From NCBI GenBank assembly GCA_900540175.1, contig UQFG01000003.1:62001-126000 (forward strand): a stretch of 64,000 nt of DNA, read 5' to 3'. Position numbers and translations under genes: made by a program. Shown one piece after another: positions 1-9,370 of the stretch; position 1 is the first letter of the stretch; every line of letters starts with the position of its first letter. The notes below the pieces were generated by a model, which had not been told where the DNA came from, ran no database searches, and saw only the letters and a list, made by a program, of their open reading frames with translations. This stretch comes from an uncultured Mollicutes bacterium. Its GTDB lineage: Bacteria; Bacillota_I; Bacilli_A; Acholeplasmatales; Anaeroplasmataceae.

Positions 1-1
1 G

Positions 2-1228
2 GGCAACCGTTCGTTTGCCGACTCTCCTTGTTTGCAGTGTGGACAGTGCATCAATGTTTGTCCGACAAGTGCTTTAATGGAGCATAGTCAAATCGATATT
101 TTAGACGAAATGATCAAACAGAAGAAAAAGATTATCGTTCAAGTTGCCCCGGCGGTAAGAGCGGCGATCGGGGAAGAATTCGGTATGAAAATCGGAACGT
201 CTTGTACCGGTAAAATGGTTGCCGCTTTGCATCGTCTTGGCTTTTACAGAGTATTTGATACCAATTTCGGTGCGGATTTGACGATTATGGAAGAGGCACA
301 CGAATTGTTGGAACGCCTGACGAAAAAAGAAGGACCGCTGCCGATGATTACATCTTGTTCACCGGGTTGGGTCAACTATTGTGAGTATTATTATCCGGAA
401 TTGATTCCGCATCTTTCCACATCCAAATCCCCCCATGAAATGTTGGGAGCGATTATCAAATCGTACTATGCGGAAAAGAATCACTTAGATCCAAGTGAGT
501 TGTTTGTCGTTTCCATTATGCCTTGTACAGCTAAAAAATATGAGGCCAGTCGTAAAGAATTGCAAAACAATGGGTATCCGAATGTCGATATTTCCATTAC
601 GACACGGGAATTGGCTCGTTTGATTCGCAGAAGCGGGATCGATTGGAACAAATTACCCGATGAAGAGTTCGATCATGATTTGATCGGAGATTATACCGGA
701 GCCGGTGTGATTTTCGGTGTTACAGGCGGCGTTATGGAAGCGGCGATCCGGACAGCTTATCATACGCTTACCAACGAAGAAATGGAGCCGATCGTTTTGT
801 CGCCTTGTCGTGGGTTAGACGGTGTAAAAGAAGCGACGATCAAAATCAACGGCACGACACTCAACATTGCCATGGCTTCCGGTATGCGTCATGCCAAGGT
901 ATTGTTGGATCAGATCAAAAACGGGACTTCTCCTTACGACTTCATTGAGATTATGGGGTGCCCCGGCGGTTGCATCAACGGCGGTGGCCAACCGTTTGTA
1001 AAACCGGTCTTTTTGCCGAACGAAGAAGATGAAATTTTGGATACTTACATTCAAAAGCGGGCTGCCGTTCTTTATAAAGAGGATGAAAAAAGACCGCTTC
1101 GTCGTTCGCATTTGAATCCGGATATTCAAAAACTGTATCGAGATTATCTAAATCATCCGCTTTCGGAAAAAGCAGAAGAATTATTGCATACTTCTTATAA
1201 TTTGCATCGGGAAAAATATCCCGATTAA
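2..1228 (+). CDS. hydA: [FeFe]-hydrogenase catalytic subunit, 5'-truncated by the window edge
   Basis: This is the C-terminal part of an iron-only hydrogenase, which reversibly reduces protons to H2 with ferredoxin-type electrons in the cytoplasm. The frame is open from base 2, so the true start lies left of the window; a TTG at 32 is not the start. The first residues form a Cx2Cx2Cx3CP [4Fe-4S] motif. The three H-cluster signatures follow: TSCSPGW (L1), MPCTAKKYE (L2) and EIMGCPGGCINGGGQP (L3). A C-terminal small-subunit-like domain follows L3. L1 carries Ser where many relatives have a second Cys. A terminator follows directly, so it probably ends its transcription unit. It indicates hydrogen-evolving fermentation. 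Confidence 0.96.
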   Translation, partial: GNRSFADSPCLQCGQCINVCPTSALMEHSQIDILDEMIKQKKKIIVQVAPAVRAAIGEEFGMKIGTSCTGKMVAALHRLGFYRVFDTNFGADLTIMEEAHELLERLTKKEGPLPMITSCSPGWVNYCEYYYPELIPHLSTSKSPHEMLGAIIKSYYAEKNHLDPSELFVVSIMPCTAKKYEASRKELQNNGYPNVDISITTRELARLIRRSGIDWNKLPDEEFDHDLIGDYTGAGVIFGVTGGVMEAAIRTAYHTLTNEEMEPIVLSPCRGLDGVKEATIKINGTTLNIAMASGMRHAKVLLDQIKNGTSPYDFIEIMGCPGGCINGGGQPFVKPVFLPNEEDEILDTYIQKRAAVLYKEDEKRPLRRSHLNPDIQKLYRDYLNHPLSEKAEELLHTSYNLHREKYPD

Positions 1229-1231
1229 AAA

Positions 1232-1270
1232 GAAGAATCCTCTTTGTTTTCAAAAGAGGGTTCTTTTTTG
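1232..1270 (+). terminator. Rho-independent terminator after hydA
   Basis: Arms AGAATCCTCTTT and AAAGAGGGTTCT form a stem followed by a run of T, starting 4 nt after the hydA stop codon. Confidence 0.85.
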
Positions 1271-1325
1271 TCTTTTTTTTCATTTTCGTAGTATAATAAG
1301 AAAAGAGAAAACGGAGGAAGATGGT

Positions 1326-2582
1326 ATGATGCTGAAGAAGATGGTTTTAGAAGCCCTGAAAATCATAGTATTGATTGTTTTTGTTTCGCTGATTATCTCT
1401 TTTTATCAGTGGCTGGCGCATCAGATCGTTTCTTTTAGTGACTGGTTGATTGCAAGCAATTGGTTGCTTACAGGAGCCATTGCCCTTTTGTTTTGTACGT
1501 GTTTGATTTATTTAAACCGTAAGGTTCCGGGGTATTCGGGAAGTGGTATTCCGCAAGTGGAAGCTTACCATGCCGGGTGGTATTCGTTTAATCCGTTTTG
1601 GATGATGGGATTGGTTTTTATCAATTCGTTGATGTCTTTTTTTTCCGGGTTTTTACTTGGCGGAGAAGGACCGTCCGTTACGATTGCCTCTTCCATGGCC
1701 CTTTCGGTCAATCGTTTGTTTCATAAAGAAGACAAAGAACTGGTTGCCTGCTGCGGCAGCGCCGGCTTTGCCTGTGCTTTTTTATCTCCGCTTGCCGGTT
1801 TGTTTCATTTATTGGAAGAAAATCGGTCTGTTTTAAAGTTGTCGTTGTTGCTGAAAGGAGTGCTAATCATCGTAGTTTCTTCCTTTTTGGCCCAATGGAT
1901 TTATCCGCATCGCTTGTTGCCCATCACGTTTGATACGTTGTTTCCCTATGATCTTTTTTATGTTTTTTTATTGGTTGTTTTGGTCGGTGTCACAGTTGGA
2001 AAACTTTACATCTTTTTTATTGCAAAAATTAAAGATTTATCGTTGCGTTTTCGCTATTTTTATTGGATTGCGTTTGCCTTGGTCGTTCTTTGTTTGGTAT
2101 TTAAAAGATATCTTCCCCAAATGAGTGGAAGCGGAACGTATCTTTTGGAAAACCGTCTTGTATCGATGGGGCTTCTTTGGTTGTTTGTTCTTTTGATTGG
2201 AAGAATGCTTGGAACGGCATTTTGTAATGCGACGTTGTTTTCGGGCGGATTGGTTTTGCCGATGCTTGCGTTGGGGGCATTGAGTGGAGAGATTGTTGTC
2301 GCATTCGTTGCTTTTTTTCGTTCGGATATTGTTTTATACGAGGATTTGATCAAAATTTGTGCGATGTTTACAGTATTTGCCGTTGTATGTAAAACGCCAT
2401 TGACGGCGATTGCTTTAAGTTTGCAAACAGGAGCATACGATGTTGTTTTGCTTCCGGTTTCGATTTGTGTTTTGACCTCGTTTGTCATTGTTTCGCTTTT
2501 CAAATGGCCGAACATTTATCAGGAACTTGAAAAAAGGCTTCCGGGATACGCGGTTCATCATCAAGAACGACAACGGAATTAG
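1326..2582 (+). CDS. ClC-family chloride channel/transporter
   Basis: A 418-aa polytopic membrane protein that conducts or exchanges chloride. It shows the ClC selectivity-filter motifs in order: GSGIPQ (about residue 75), GGEGPS (about 114), a G-x-A-F-x-x-P-x-A-G segment ending in LLEE, and late GSGTYLLE and LFSGGLVLP segments. The position before EGP is Gly rather than the usual Lys/Arg. The EE at the end of the second motif matches the gating-glutamate region of transporters, but whether it is a channel or a H+/Cl- exchanger cannot be decided. A GGAGG 8 nt upstream supports the ATG. It stands alone between a terminator and the promoter of the MarR operon. Confidence 0.92.
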   Translation: MMLKKMVLEALKIIVLIVFVSLIISFYQWLAHQIVSFSDWLIASNWLLTGAIALLFCTCLIYLNRKVPGYSGSGIPQVEAYHAGWYSFNPFWMMGLVFINSLMSFFSGFLLGGEGPSVTIASSMALSVNRLFHKEDKELVACCGSAGFACAFLSPLAGLFHLLEENRSVLKLSLLLKGVLIIVVSSFLAQWIYPHRLLPITFDTLFPYDLFYVFLLVVLVGVTVGKLYIFFIAKIKDLSLRFRYFYWIAFALVVLCLVFKRYLPQMSGSGTYLLENRLVSMGLLWLFVLLIGRMLGTAFCNATLFSGGLVLPMLALGALSGEIVVAFVAFFRSDIVLYEDLIKICAMFTVFAVVCKTPLTAIALSLQTGAYDVVLLPVSICVLTSFVIVSLFKWPNIYQELEKRLPGYAVHHQERQRN

Positions 2583-2600
2583 CGGATGTCGTTCTTGGAA

Positions 2601-2629
2601 TTGACAAACCGAAAATTTTATTTTATACT
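2601..2629 (+). promoter_or_regulatory. Sigma-A promoter of the MarR-ABC operon
   Basis: TTGACA and TATACT are separated by exactly 17 nt, close to the vegetative consensus. Confidence 0.9.
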
Positions 2630-2631
2630 AA

Positions 2632-2649
2632 TAGTTGCAAGCGCAACTA
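2632..2649 (+). promoter_or_regulatory. MarR-type operator
   Basis: A perfect inverted repeat, TAGTTGC-AAGC-GCAACTA, starts 3 nt after the -10 box and covers the likely transcription start. It is the expected place for autorepression by the MarR protein encoded directly downstream. Confidence 0.85.
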
Positions 2650-2671
2650 ATTACAAGGGAGGGAATTGAAA

Positions 2672-3112
2672 ATGCCTACTTTTATGAAATATGTGGGAGA
2701 TATTTGGCGATGTACCAATTTAAATCGGGCTTTGGAATATGAGCCATTGGGGATCGGATGCTATCAAGATTCCTATATTATCCATATCTGCAAACATCCG
2801 GGACTGACACAAGAACAACTGGCTAAATTGATTTATGTCCATAAAAGCAACGTTACCCGACAGTTGATGATCTTGGAGGAAAAGGGATTTGTCTATCGCC
2901 GCAATCATAAAGAAGATAAGCGGATTCAATTGGTGTATCCGACCCAAAAAGCTTGGGATGTATTGCCATTGATACATCAAACCCACGAGGCTTGGAATAA
3001 AAGGGTATTAGAAGGAATCAGTGAAGAAGACCAACAGCTCTTTTTCGAAGTTCTAGAGCGAATTTCCGAAAATGCCAAAAAATCGTTGGAAGAAGGGAAT
3101 CATCGATCATGA
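2672..3112 (+). CDS. MarR-family transcriptional regulator
   Basis: A 146-aa winged-helix repressor. The recognition region (TQEQLAKLIYVHKSNVTRQL, about residues 48-67) is followed by a wing with RRNHKEDKR, typical of MarR proteins that bind a palindrome as dimers and leave DNA on ligand binding. The ATG at 2672 is preferred over a TTG at 2666 because GGGAGGG ends 8 nt before the ATG but only 2 nt before the TTG. Its stop overlaps the next start (ATGA), so it is cotranscribed with the ABC exporter it probably controls through the operator upstream. Confidence 0.92.
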   Translation: MPTFMKYVGDIWRCTNLNRALEYEPLGIGCYQDSYIIHICKHPGLTQEQLAKLIYVHKSNVTRQLMILEEKGFVYRRNHKEDKRIQLVYPTQKAWDVLPLIHQTHEAWNKRVLEGISEEDQQLFFEVLERISENAKKSLEEGNHRS

Positions 3113-4836
3113 AGAATTTATATACCTATTTAAAACCGTATCGAAAAAGAATGGCTTTGGGGCTGTCGATTAAAGTGATCGGGACTGTTGTCGAACTTTT
3201 TTTGCCGCTTATCATGGGGTATATGATCGATGTTGTGGCACCAACTGAAAAAGTTTGGGTTTTGGTCTTATGGGGCTTGGGGATGCTTTTTTTGGCCGTC
3301 ACGGCTTTTGTTACCAACGTCATTGCCAACCGGATGGCTTCCAAAGTGGCCAAAGATACAACGTATTTGTTGAGAAACGATTTGTTTGCCAAAACACTTT
3401 CCTTATCCAGTCGGCAGGTCGATGAAGTATCGCTTCCTTCTTTGGTATCGCGCCTTTCAAATGATACGTATAACGTTCATCAAATGATCGGGATGATGCA
3501 ACGACTGGGGGTACGGGCGCCGGTTTTATTGATCGGCGGGGTGGCTTTAACGTTTACGATCGATCCGATTTTGGCTTTGATTTTATTGGTAACGGTGCCG
3601 ATTTTAACGCTGATTGTCATTGTGGTTTCCAAAAAAGGAATTCGGCTTTATACGGATTTGCAAAAATCTAGTGATCAAATGGTTCGGAAAGTACGGGATG
3701 ATTACACCGGTATACGTGTCATTAAAGCATTATCCAAAGGTGATTACGAAAAACAAACATTTCGGCAAATCAATCATCAAGTCATGAAAAACGAAGTCAA
3801 AGCCGGAAGAACCATGGGTCTGACCAACCCGCTTATGAATGCCATTTTGAATTTGGGGATGGCCGCCGTTATTTTTGTGGGTGCCTACCGCGTTTATGAC
3901 GGGCATACCATGCCGGGAGATTTATTGTCGTTTACATCGTATTTTACCATTATTTTAAATGCGGTGATTTCGGTTGGACGAATCTTTGTTATTTTATCGA
4001 AAGGGAGTGCTTCTAGTAAACGAATCAGTACAATCTTAAACTTGCCGACCGAACTTTTGCCGGTTCCTTCGACAACGAGTGTTGTGGATTCTTACTTTAT
4101 TCGCTTTGATCATGTTTCTTTTTCTTATCAGTCTTTTTTGGCCTTGAACGATGTATCGTTTGCTATTAAAAAAGGAGAATCACTGGGCATTATCGGGGCG
4201 ACCGGCAGTGGAAAATCGACACTTATATCGTTGCTGTTGCGCTTTTATGATGTGGATCAAGGACAAATTTTCATTGACGGCAAAGATGTGAGAAGTTATA
4301 CCGAAGAAGAACTGAGAAGCAAAATCGGTGTTGTTTTTCAAAATGATTTTTTAATGGCCAGTTCCATTTACGATAACATCGATTTTAAACGAAATCTGGA
4401 TTTAGAACAAATCAAGACGGCTGCCCGCTATGCTAAAGCCGATGATTTCATTATGGAGCACGACGGATATCAGGCTCAGTTGACATCCAAAGGATCCAAT
4501 TTCAGCGGCGGTCAAAAACAGCGTTTGCTGATTGCAAGGGCTTTGGCAGCCAACCCGGAAATATTGATTTTAGATGATTCGTCCAGTGCGTTGGATTATA
4601 AAACCGATGCCATGTTGCGCAAAACGTTACTAGATCATTTTAAAGATACGACGATTGTGTTGATCGCTCAACGAATCAGTTCCGTTCGTTTTGCCGACCA
4701 TATTTTGGTTTTGGATCAAGGGCGTATCGTCGGATTCGGAAGGGACGAAGAATTGATGAAAAACTGTCCGACCTATCAACAAATCTATGCTTCCCAACAT
4801 CAAAAACGACAAAAGGAGGGACAAACCGATGAATAA
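3109..4836 (+). CDS. Heterodimeric ABC exporter, half with degenerate Walker B
   Basis: A 575-aa half-transporter: an N-terminal six-helix exporter domain (about residues 15-300) and a C-terminal nucleotide-binding domain. Walker A is GATGSGKST (about 363), the signature is FSGGQKQR (about 464), and Walker B is ILILDDSSSALD, with Asp where the catalytic Glu should be. With the next gene, which has the Glu but a weak LSKGQ signature, it should form one hydrolytic and one degenerate ATP site, as in LmrCD, BmrCD and TM287/288. The likely role is drug or peptide efflux. It overlaps the MarR gene by 4 nt and its partner by 8 nt. Confidence 0.94.
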   Translation: MKNLYTYLKPYRKRMALGLSIKVIGTVVELFLPLIMGYMIDVVAPTEKVWVLVLWGLGMLFLAVTAFVTNVIANRMASKVAKDTTYLLRNDLFAKTLSLSSRQVDEVSLPSLVSRLSNDTYNVHQMIGMMQRLGVRAPVLLIGGVALTFTIDPILALILLVTVPILTLIVIVVSKKGIRLYTDLQKSSDQMVRKVRDDYTGIRVIKALSKGDYEKQTFRQINHQVMKNEVKAGRTMGLTNPLMNAILNLGMAAVIFVGAYRVYDGHTMPGDLLSFTSYFTIILNAVISVGRIFVILSKGSASSKRISTILNLPTELLPVPSTTSVVDSYFIRFDHVSFSYQSFLALNDVSFAIKKGESLGIIGATGSGKSTLISLLLRFYDVDQGQIFIDGKDVRSYTEEELRSKIGVVFQNDFLMASSIYDNIDFKRNLDLEQIKTAARYAKADDFIMEHDGYQAQLTSKGSNFSGGQKQRLLIARALAANPEILILDDSSSALDYKTDAMLRKTLLDHFKDTTIVLIAQRISSVRFADHILVLDQGRIVGFGRDEELMKNCPTYQQIYASQHQKRQKEGQTDE

Positions 4837-6562
4837 AAGCAAACGAGCCGTTTTAATTCGGCTGGCCAAGTATTTTTGGCAGTATAAGATCAGGGTGATC
4901 ATCGCGTTTGTTTTGATGGTCGCCAGCAATGTCTTTGCGTTGTTGGGACCGTATTTAACCGGGATCGCGATTGATTCGATCAGTTTGGAAAACGGAATCG
5001 ATTTTCAAGTTGTGGCTTATTATTGCCTGTTGATGGCTGTTTTTTATTTGGCTTCAGCCGTTTTGGCGTATTTTTTATCCATTTTGATGATTCACCTCAG
5101 TCAAAAGATAGCCACCACCATGCGTCAGGATGTTTTTGATAAGATCATCGGTTTGCCGGTCGGAATCTTAGATACGATTCAACCGGGGGATCTGATCAAC
5201 CGAATTTCATACGATATCGATACACTCAATGCCTCTCTTTCCAACGACGTATTGCAAGCATTGACCGGGATCATCAGTATTGTGGGAACGTTCATCGGAA
5301 TGCTTGTGATTTCACCAATCCTTTTGGTTGTTTTTTTGATTACGTTGCCGATTTCCGTTTACATTACAATTCATCGTTCGAAGACAGTTCGACCGCTTTT
5401 CCGCAAACGGTCGGCCAGTTTGGCTCAACTCAACGGTTTTGCCGAAGAAATGTTATCGGGGTTGAAAACGATTAAAGCGTACGGCAAGGAAGAGGCGATG
5501 ATCGATCAGTTTGAAATCAAAAACCAAGAGGCTGTCGATGCTTATTATGAGGCCGATTATTTCGGTAGTTTGATTGGGCCTGCCGTCAATTTCGTCAATA
5601 ATTTGGGGACGGTTTTGATTAGTACGGTCGGAGCGATCTTTTATTGTTTCGATCGAATCAAGATCGGCGCAATTTCTTCTTTTTTACTGTATGCCCGTAA
5701 GTTTTCCGGACCGATCAGCGAATATGCCAATATCATGGGCGAAATCCAATCGGCTTTGGCAGCGGCCGAACGGGTTTTCCGATTGTTGGATATTCCTTCG
5801 GAAAGTGATACCGATGGTGCGATTGCTTTAGAAGAAGTTCAAGGAAAAATCGTTTTCGATCATGTTCGCTTTGCTTATGGTTCCACACCGGTTTTAAATG
5901 ATCTTTCGTTTACGGCAGAAGAAAAACAAACCATCGCGATCGTCGGTCCTACCGGAGCGGGAAAGACTACTCTTGTCAATTTGATGATGCGTTTTTACGA
6001 TCCGCAAAAAGGAACGATCTTGTTGGATGATGTTCCGATAGAAACCTATACGAAAGAAAGTTTAAGAAAAGCATTTGTCATGGTTTTACAAGATACGTGG
6101 CTTTTCGAAGGAACGATTTTCGATAATATTGCCTACGGAAGTCAAGGGGCAACGCTGGAAAAAGTAAAAGAAGTTTGCAAAGCCGCTTATTTGGATCAAT
6201 ATATCGAATCCTTACCAAACGGATACGAAACAAGGATTACCGATGGTGGGGTCAATTTATCCAAAGGACAAAAACAATTGATGACGATTGCCAGAGCGAT
6301 GTTGTCGGATGCGAAGATGTTGATTTTAGATGAGGCAACCAGCAATGTCGATACCCGCACGGAGATATTGATCCATGATGCGATGCGGCACTTAATGAAA
6401 GGAAGGACCTGCTTTGTAATCGCGCATAGACTTTCTACCATTGTTCAGGCCGATTTGATTTTAGTTGTCAAAGACGGAGATATTATCGAAAGCGGAAAGC
6501 ATCAGGAACTGTTGCAAAAAAACGGCTTTTATGCGACCATATACAATGCTCAGTTTGAATAG
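4829..6562 (+). CDS. Heterodimeric ABC exporter, catalytic half
   Basis: A 577-aa membrane-ATPase fusion and partner of the preceding gene. Walker A is GPTGAGKTT (about residue 372), Walker B is MLILDEATSNVD with the catalytic Glu intact, the H-loop is IAHRLST, and the signature is the weak LSKGQKQL. The composite sites therefore split into one consensus and one degenerate pair. The start at 4829 is chosen because AAAGGAGGG lies 8 nt upstream and the gene then overlaps the previous stop as ATGAATAA, suggesting translational coupling and equal stoichiometry. Confidence 0.94.
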   Translation: MNKSKRAVLIRLAKYFWQYKIRVIIAFVLMVASNVFALLGPYLTGIAIDSISLENGIDFQVVAYYCLLMAVFYLASAVLAYFLSILMIHLSQKIATTMRQDVFDKIIGLPVGILDTIQPGDLINRISYDIDTLNASLSNDVLQALTGIISIVGTFIGMLVISPILLVVFLITLPISVYITIHRSKTVRPLFRKRSASLAQLNGFAEEMLSGLKTIKAYGKEEAMIDQFEIKNQEAVDAYYEADYFGSLIGPAVNFVNNLGTVLISTVGAIFYCFDRIKIGAISSFLLYARKFSGPISEYANIMGEIQSALAAAERVFRLLDIPSESDTDGAIALEEVQGKIVFDHVRFAYGSTPVLNDLSFTAEEKQTIAIVGPTGAGKTTLVNLMMRFYDPQKGTILLDDVPIETYTKESLRKAFVMVLQDTWLFEGTIFDNIAYGSQGATLEKVKEVCKAAYLDQYIESLPNGYETRITDGGVNLSKGQKQLMTIARAMLSDAKMLILDEATSNVDTRTEILIHDAMRHLMKGRTCFVIAHRLSTIVQADLILVVKDGDIIESGKHQELLQKNGFYATIYNAQFE

Positions 6563-6572
6563 GTAAAGAAAG

Positions 6573-7214
6573 ATGAACACACCCACATTGGAAACAAAAC
6601 GCCTAATTTTAAGAAAATTTACCGAAAACGATTTAGAAGCTTTGTTTTTAATCTTAAACGATGAAGAAGTCAATCGGTTTCTTCCGTGGTATCCGGTAAA
6701 AAATATGGAAGAAACAAAAAAGTTTTATGAAGAAAGATATGCTCTAAAGTATGCAAAGTCGCAGGCTTATGCGTATGCGATTTGTTTGAAAGAAAAGAAC
6801 AATCCGATCGGCTATATACAAGTAGATATCGAAGAACCTCACGATTTCGGCTATGCTCTTCGTAAAGAATTTTGGCATCAAGGAATCGTATCCGAAGCGG
6901 CAAAGGCTGTTGTTGAACAGGTGAAAAAAGATGGATTGCCATATATTACCGCAACCCATGACAAAAATAATCCCAGAAGCGGATCTATTATGCAGGCCTG
7001 TGGTATGAAATATGCATATACTTATTTAGAACAATGGCAACCGAAAGACATTCCAGTGTTCTTTAGGATGTATCAACTGAATTTGGATGGAAATGAACAG
7101 CGGGTATATATGGGATACTGGAATAGATATTGCCAACATTTTATTGAAAATGATTTTGTTAAACCAAAACCGTTTCCGAAAATCAAGAGCGTAAAAGACA
7201 ATACATCCGATTGA
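6573..7214 (+). CDS. GNAT N-acetyltransferase, RimJ/RimL type
   Basis: A 213-aa acetyltransferase-fold protein. It opens with the RimJ/RimL-like ETKRLILRKFTENDLEALF and has a degenerate acetyl-CoA loop region (RKEFWHQGIVSEAAKAVV, about residue 95) followed by the HDKNNPRSGSIMQACGMK segment typical of this subfamily. The last 60 residues (MYQLNL to the end) extend beyond the core fold. It begins 10 nt after the ABC exporter and probably shares its transcript. The substrate (ribosomal protein N-terminus, antibiotic or small amine) cannot be told. Confidence 0.85.
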   Translation: MNTPTLETKRLILRKFTENDLEALFLILNDEEVNRFLPWYPVKNMEETKKFYEERYALKYAKSQAYAYAICLKEKNNPIGYIQVDIEEPHDFGYALRKEFWHQGIVSEAAKAVVEQVKKDGLPYITATHDKNNPRSGSIMQACGMKYAYTYLEQWQPKDIPVFFRMYQLNLDGNEQRVYMGYWNRYCQHFIENDFVKPKPFPKIKSVKDNTSD

Positions 7215-7479
7215 ACGCATCGTTTGTTTTCATCTTAAATTGGAAAGAATACTCCTTTTTTATAGATGGTAATGACAGAATAAGTCAATTGATTGTTATA
7301 TCTTGAACTTATCCGCAACGGTTATCCTGCAATTTATGGGCCCTAAATGCTATTATGATGTTTTTGATGCATTTTATCGTGATATCAAAGTAGACGCCAG
7401 GGTTTTATTTGTTGCAGAGTATAATGCCTTGAACAATATTTAAAAATTATGCAAGAGTAAACGCATTAGGAGAAATAAA
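7215..7479. other. Gene-poor spacer with a 35-codon open frame
   Basis: No recognisable gene. An open frame at 7336-7443 (+) could encode 35 residues beginning MGPKCYYDVFDAFYRD, but there is no convincing ribosome binding site and I do not recognise the sequence. It may be the tail of a decayed gene. The AGGAG that serves the next gene is at 7468-7472. Confidence 0.3.
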
Positions 7480-8010
7480 GTGAGTACAAATAGTTTAAAG
7501 CACAAGTTTAAGGAAATCGATAATGTGCCAAATACCGATACACTCGTGCTTCCAAAGAAAAAAGAATATCGCTTTTTGTCTTTACGACAAATTCCGTCTA
7601 TAAAATACGAGGCAGCTCAATGGTTTGAGAATCAGTGGAAAGTTTCGAAAGAAGCGTATTTAAAAGAAATGGACGCTTATTTGAAAGGCAAAACGGAATA
7701 CGGATGGTATCTTTGTATGGATGGTAAAAAAATTATCGGCGGCCTTGGTGTGATTGAAAACGATTTTCACAAAAGAAAAGACCTCACACCCAATATTTGT
7801 GCCGTCTATGTAGAAGAAAGTTATCGTTGTCAAGGTATTGCCGGAATGCTTTTAAAACGAGTCGTTTCGGATTTGAAATCCAAACAGATAACACCGGTTT
7901 ATTTGTTGACGGATACCGTTGGTTTTTACGAACGATACGGTTTTGAATTTTTATGCATGGTTCAAAACGAGAATGAGCCCGGTATGTCAAGAATGTATAT
8001 TCACCGCTGA
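7480..8010 (+). CDS. GNAT N-acetyltransferase
   Basis: A 176-aa acetyltransferase. The acetyl-CoA binding loop is visible as CQGIAGMLL (R/Q-x-x-G-x-G/A type, about residue 119), preceded by the beta-4 segment ICAVYVEESYR and followed by VYLLTDTVGFYERYGFEF, the usual late strand and helix. It starts with GTG, supported by AGGAG 7 nt upstream. It is followed by a terminator and faces the LysR gene. The substrate is unknown. Confidence 0.85.
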   Translation: MSTNSLKHKFKEIDNVPNTDTLVLPKKKEYRFLSLRQIPSIKYEAAQWFENQWKVSKEAYLKEMDAYLKGKTEYGWYLCMDGKKIIGGLGVIENDFHKRKDLTPNICAVYVEESYRCQGIAGMLLKRVVSDLKSKQITPVYLLTDTVGFYERYGFEFLCMVQNENEPGMSRMYIHR

Positions 8011-8101
8011 AAAAAGAAGTCCCTTTCTATAGCCGATGATGACAATAATGAACTGGTTTAGGGTATGGAATTTGATGGATGATTGTGGACGGTAAAATAG
8101 A

Positions 8102-8137
8102 TAAAGCGCTCCTATTTTAAGAGCGCTTTATTTTTTG
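8102..8137 (+). terminator. Convergent terminator
   Basis: TAAAGCGCTC pairs with GAGCGCTTTA (10 bp, 9-nt loop), followed by TTTTTT on the plus strand. The stem overlaps the last codons of the LysR gene on the other strand. Confidence 0.85.
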
Positions 8138-8998
8138 GGTAAGAATTTCCAGCAATTTAGATGCCGCTTTGGAGAATATTTGATATTTTTTCCAAGCAAA
8201 TATCAAATCGGCTTTCATGGTTGGTTCCAACGGTCGGAATGTTAAAACGGGATCAAATGGGCTGACCAATTTATCTATCGTAAGAGCACATCCCATCCCT
8301 GCTTTTACCATAAACGCCGCATTATTGATAAGATTATGAGTGGAGATAATGTGGAGTCTTGAAAAATCATATCCAAGCCAACCTGACAGTTCGTTGGAAT
8401 GCAAGGCTTGACGCGAACAAAGCAATGGAATGCCTGTAAGATCGGTGGGATTTACAGTTGATGCCGCTGCTAGTGGGCAGTCTTTACGCATGAGAAGCCC
8501 CCAAACGTCGTTTATAGGAAGTTTCAGATAGTCGTACTTATCAAGATTGGTATTTCCGACGAACAAACCGAAGTCTACCAGCCCGTTATCAAGTCGTTCC
8601 GATACATCTTCGTCATTGCCACTGTAAAGGTGAAAGCGAATGTCGGGGTGTTGTTCGTTAAGCTGTTTCATTGCATCGATGATAATTTGAATTCCTTCCG
8701 TTTCGCCGCAGCCTATGGAAATATCGCCTGTAATTGCTTCGTTTGTTCCTTTTAACGAAAATTCTGTTTTATCAGCCAAATCTACAATTTCCTGTGCACG
8801 GCGAAACAGGAACATTCCATCCTCGGTTAGCGTGGTTTTCCGTTTGCCGCGCACAAGTAGTTTTTTTCCAAGTTCTTTTTCAAGATCCATCAACTGTTTT
8901 GAAAGTGTAGACTGTGTAACATACAGTTTTTCCGCGGCTGCCGTTATATTTTGTTCCCGCGCCACTTCAATAAAATAACGTAACACACGTAATTCCAT
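8117..8998 (-). CDS. LysR-family transcriptional regulator
   Basis: A 293-aa LysR protein. The N-terminal HTH (residues 1-60, with AAAEKLYVTQSTLSKQLMDL) is followed by a periplasmic-binding-protein-like effector domain (about 90-290). It is divergent from the redox cluster starting at 9140, the classic arrangement in which LysR controls its neighbours across the shared spacer (8999-9139). The effector is unknown. The cluster composition (iron alcohol dehydrogenase, flavodoxin, aldo-keto reductase) suggests an aldehyde or quinone signal, which is inference. Confidence 0.93.
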   Translation of the reverse strand: MELRVLRYFIEVAREQNITAAAEKLYVTQSTLSKQLMDLEKELGKKLLVRGKRKTTLTEDGMFLFRRAQEIVDLADKTEFSLKGTNEAITGDISIGCGETEGIQIIIDAMKQLNEQHPDIRFHLYSGNDEDVSERLDNGLVDFGLFVGNTNLDKYDYLKLPINDVWGLLMRKDCPLAAASTVNPTDLTGIPLLCSRQALHSNELSGWLGYDFSRLHIISTHNLINNAAFMVKAGMGCALTIDKLVSPFDPVLTFRPLEPTMKADLIFAWKKYQIFSKAASKLLEILTQKIKRS

Positions 8999-9084
8999 GT
9001 TCTTACCTCTTTTTATAAAATTTCATCATTATAGTTTGATTTTATCATTCTTAAAAGCGATTGTAAATGATAGAAAACAACTAT

Positions 9085-9113
9085 TTGTAATAATGAAAAA
9101 TATCTGCTATCCT
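9085..9113 (+). promoter_or_regulatory. Possible promoter of the redox cluster
   Basis: TTGTAA and TATCCT are spaced 17 nt, 27 nt before the first gene. The match is moderate, as expected for an activator-dependent promoter next to a LysR gene. Confidence 0.45.
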
Positions 9114-9139
9114 ATAAATGAAAATAAGGAGGGTTGGCT

Positions 9140-9370
9140 ATGTCAGAACAGGAGAAGCAATATTACCGCAATCTACTTGATGCCGGTTGTCCGGCAAAAC
9201 GTGCCGATGAATATATGGCTTTATTTTTTGACGGAAAAAATACGGAACTGTTGCGAGAACTTGCAGTTTACCGTCGTCAATTGCTTGAAAAATTGCATAT
9301 AGACCAAAAACAAATTGACTGTCTGGACTATCTTATTTTTCAAATACAAAAAATGATAGGTCAAATATGA
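9140..9370 (+). CDS. Small helical protein of unknown function
   Basis: A 76-aa protein beginning [20 protein letters not shown]. It is predicted to be mostly helical, with Cys at residues 18 and 57 and no signal peptide. I do not recognise the family with certainty. The ATG at 9140 is chosen over a TTG at 9134 because AAGGAGGG ends 6 nt before it. The stop overlaps the next start (ATGA), so it is translated together with the acetyltransferase and probably works in the same LysR-controlled response. Confidence 0.75.
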   Translation: MSEQEKQYYRNLLDAGCPAKRADEYMALFFDGKNTELLRELAVYRRQLLEKLHIDQKQIDCLDYLIFQIQKMIGQI

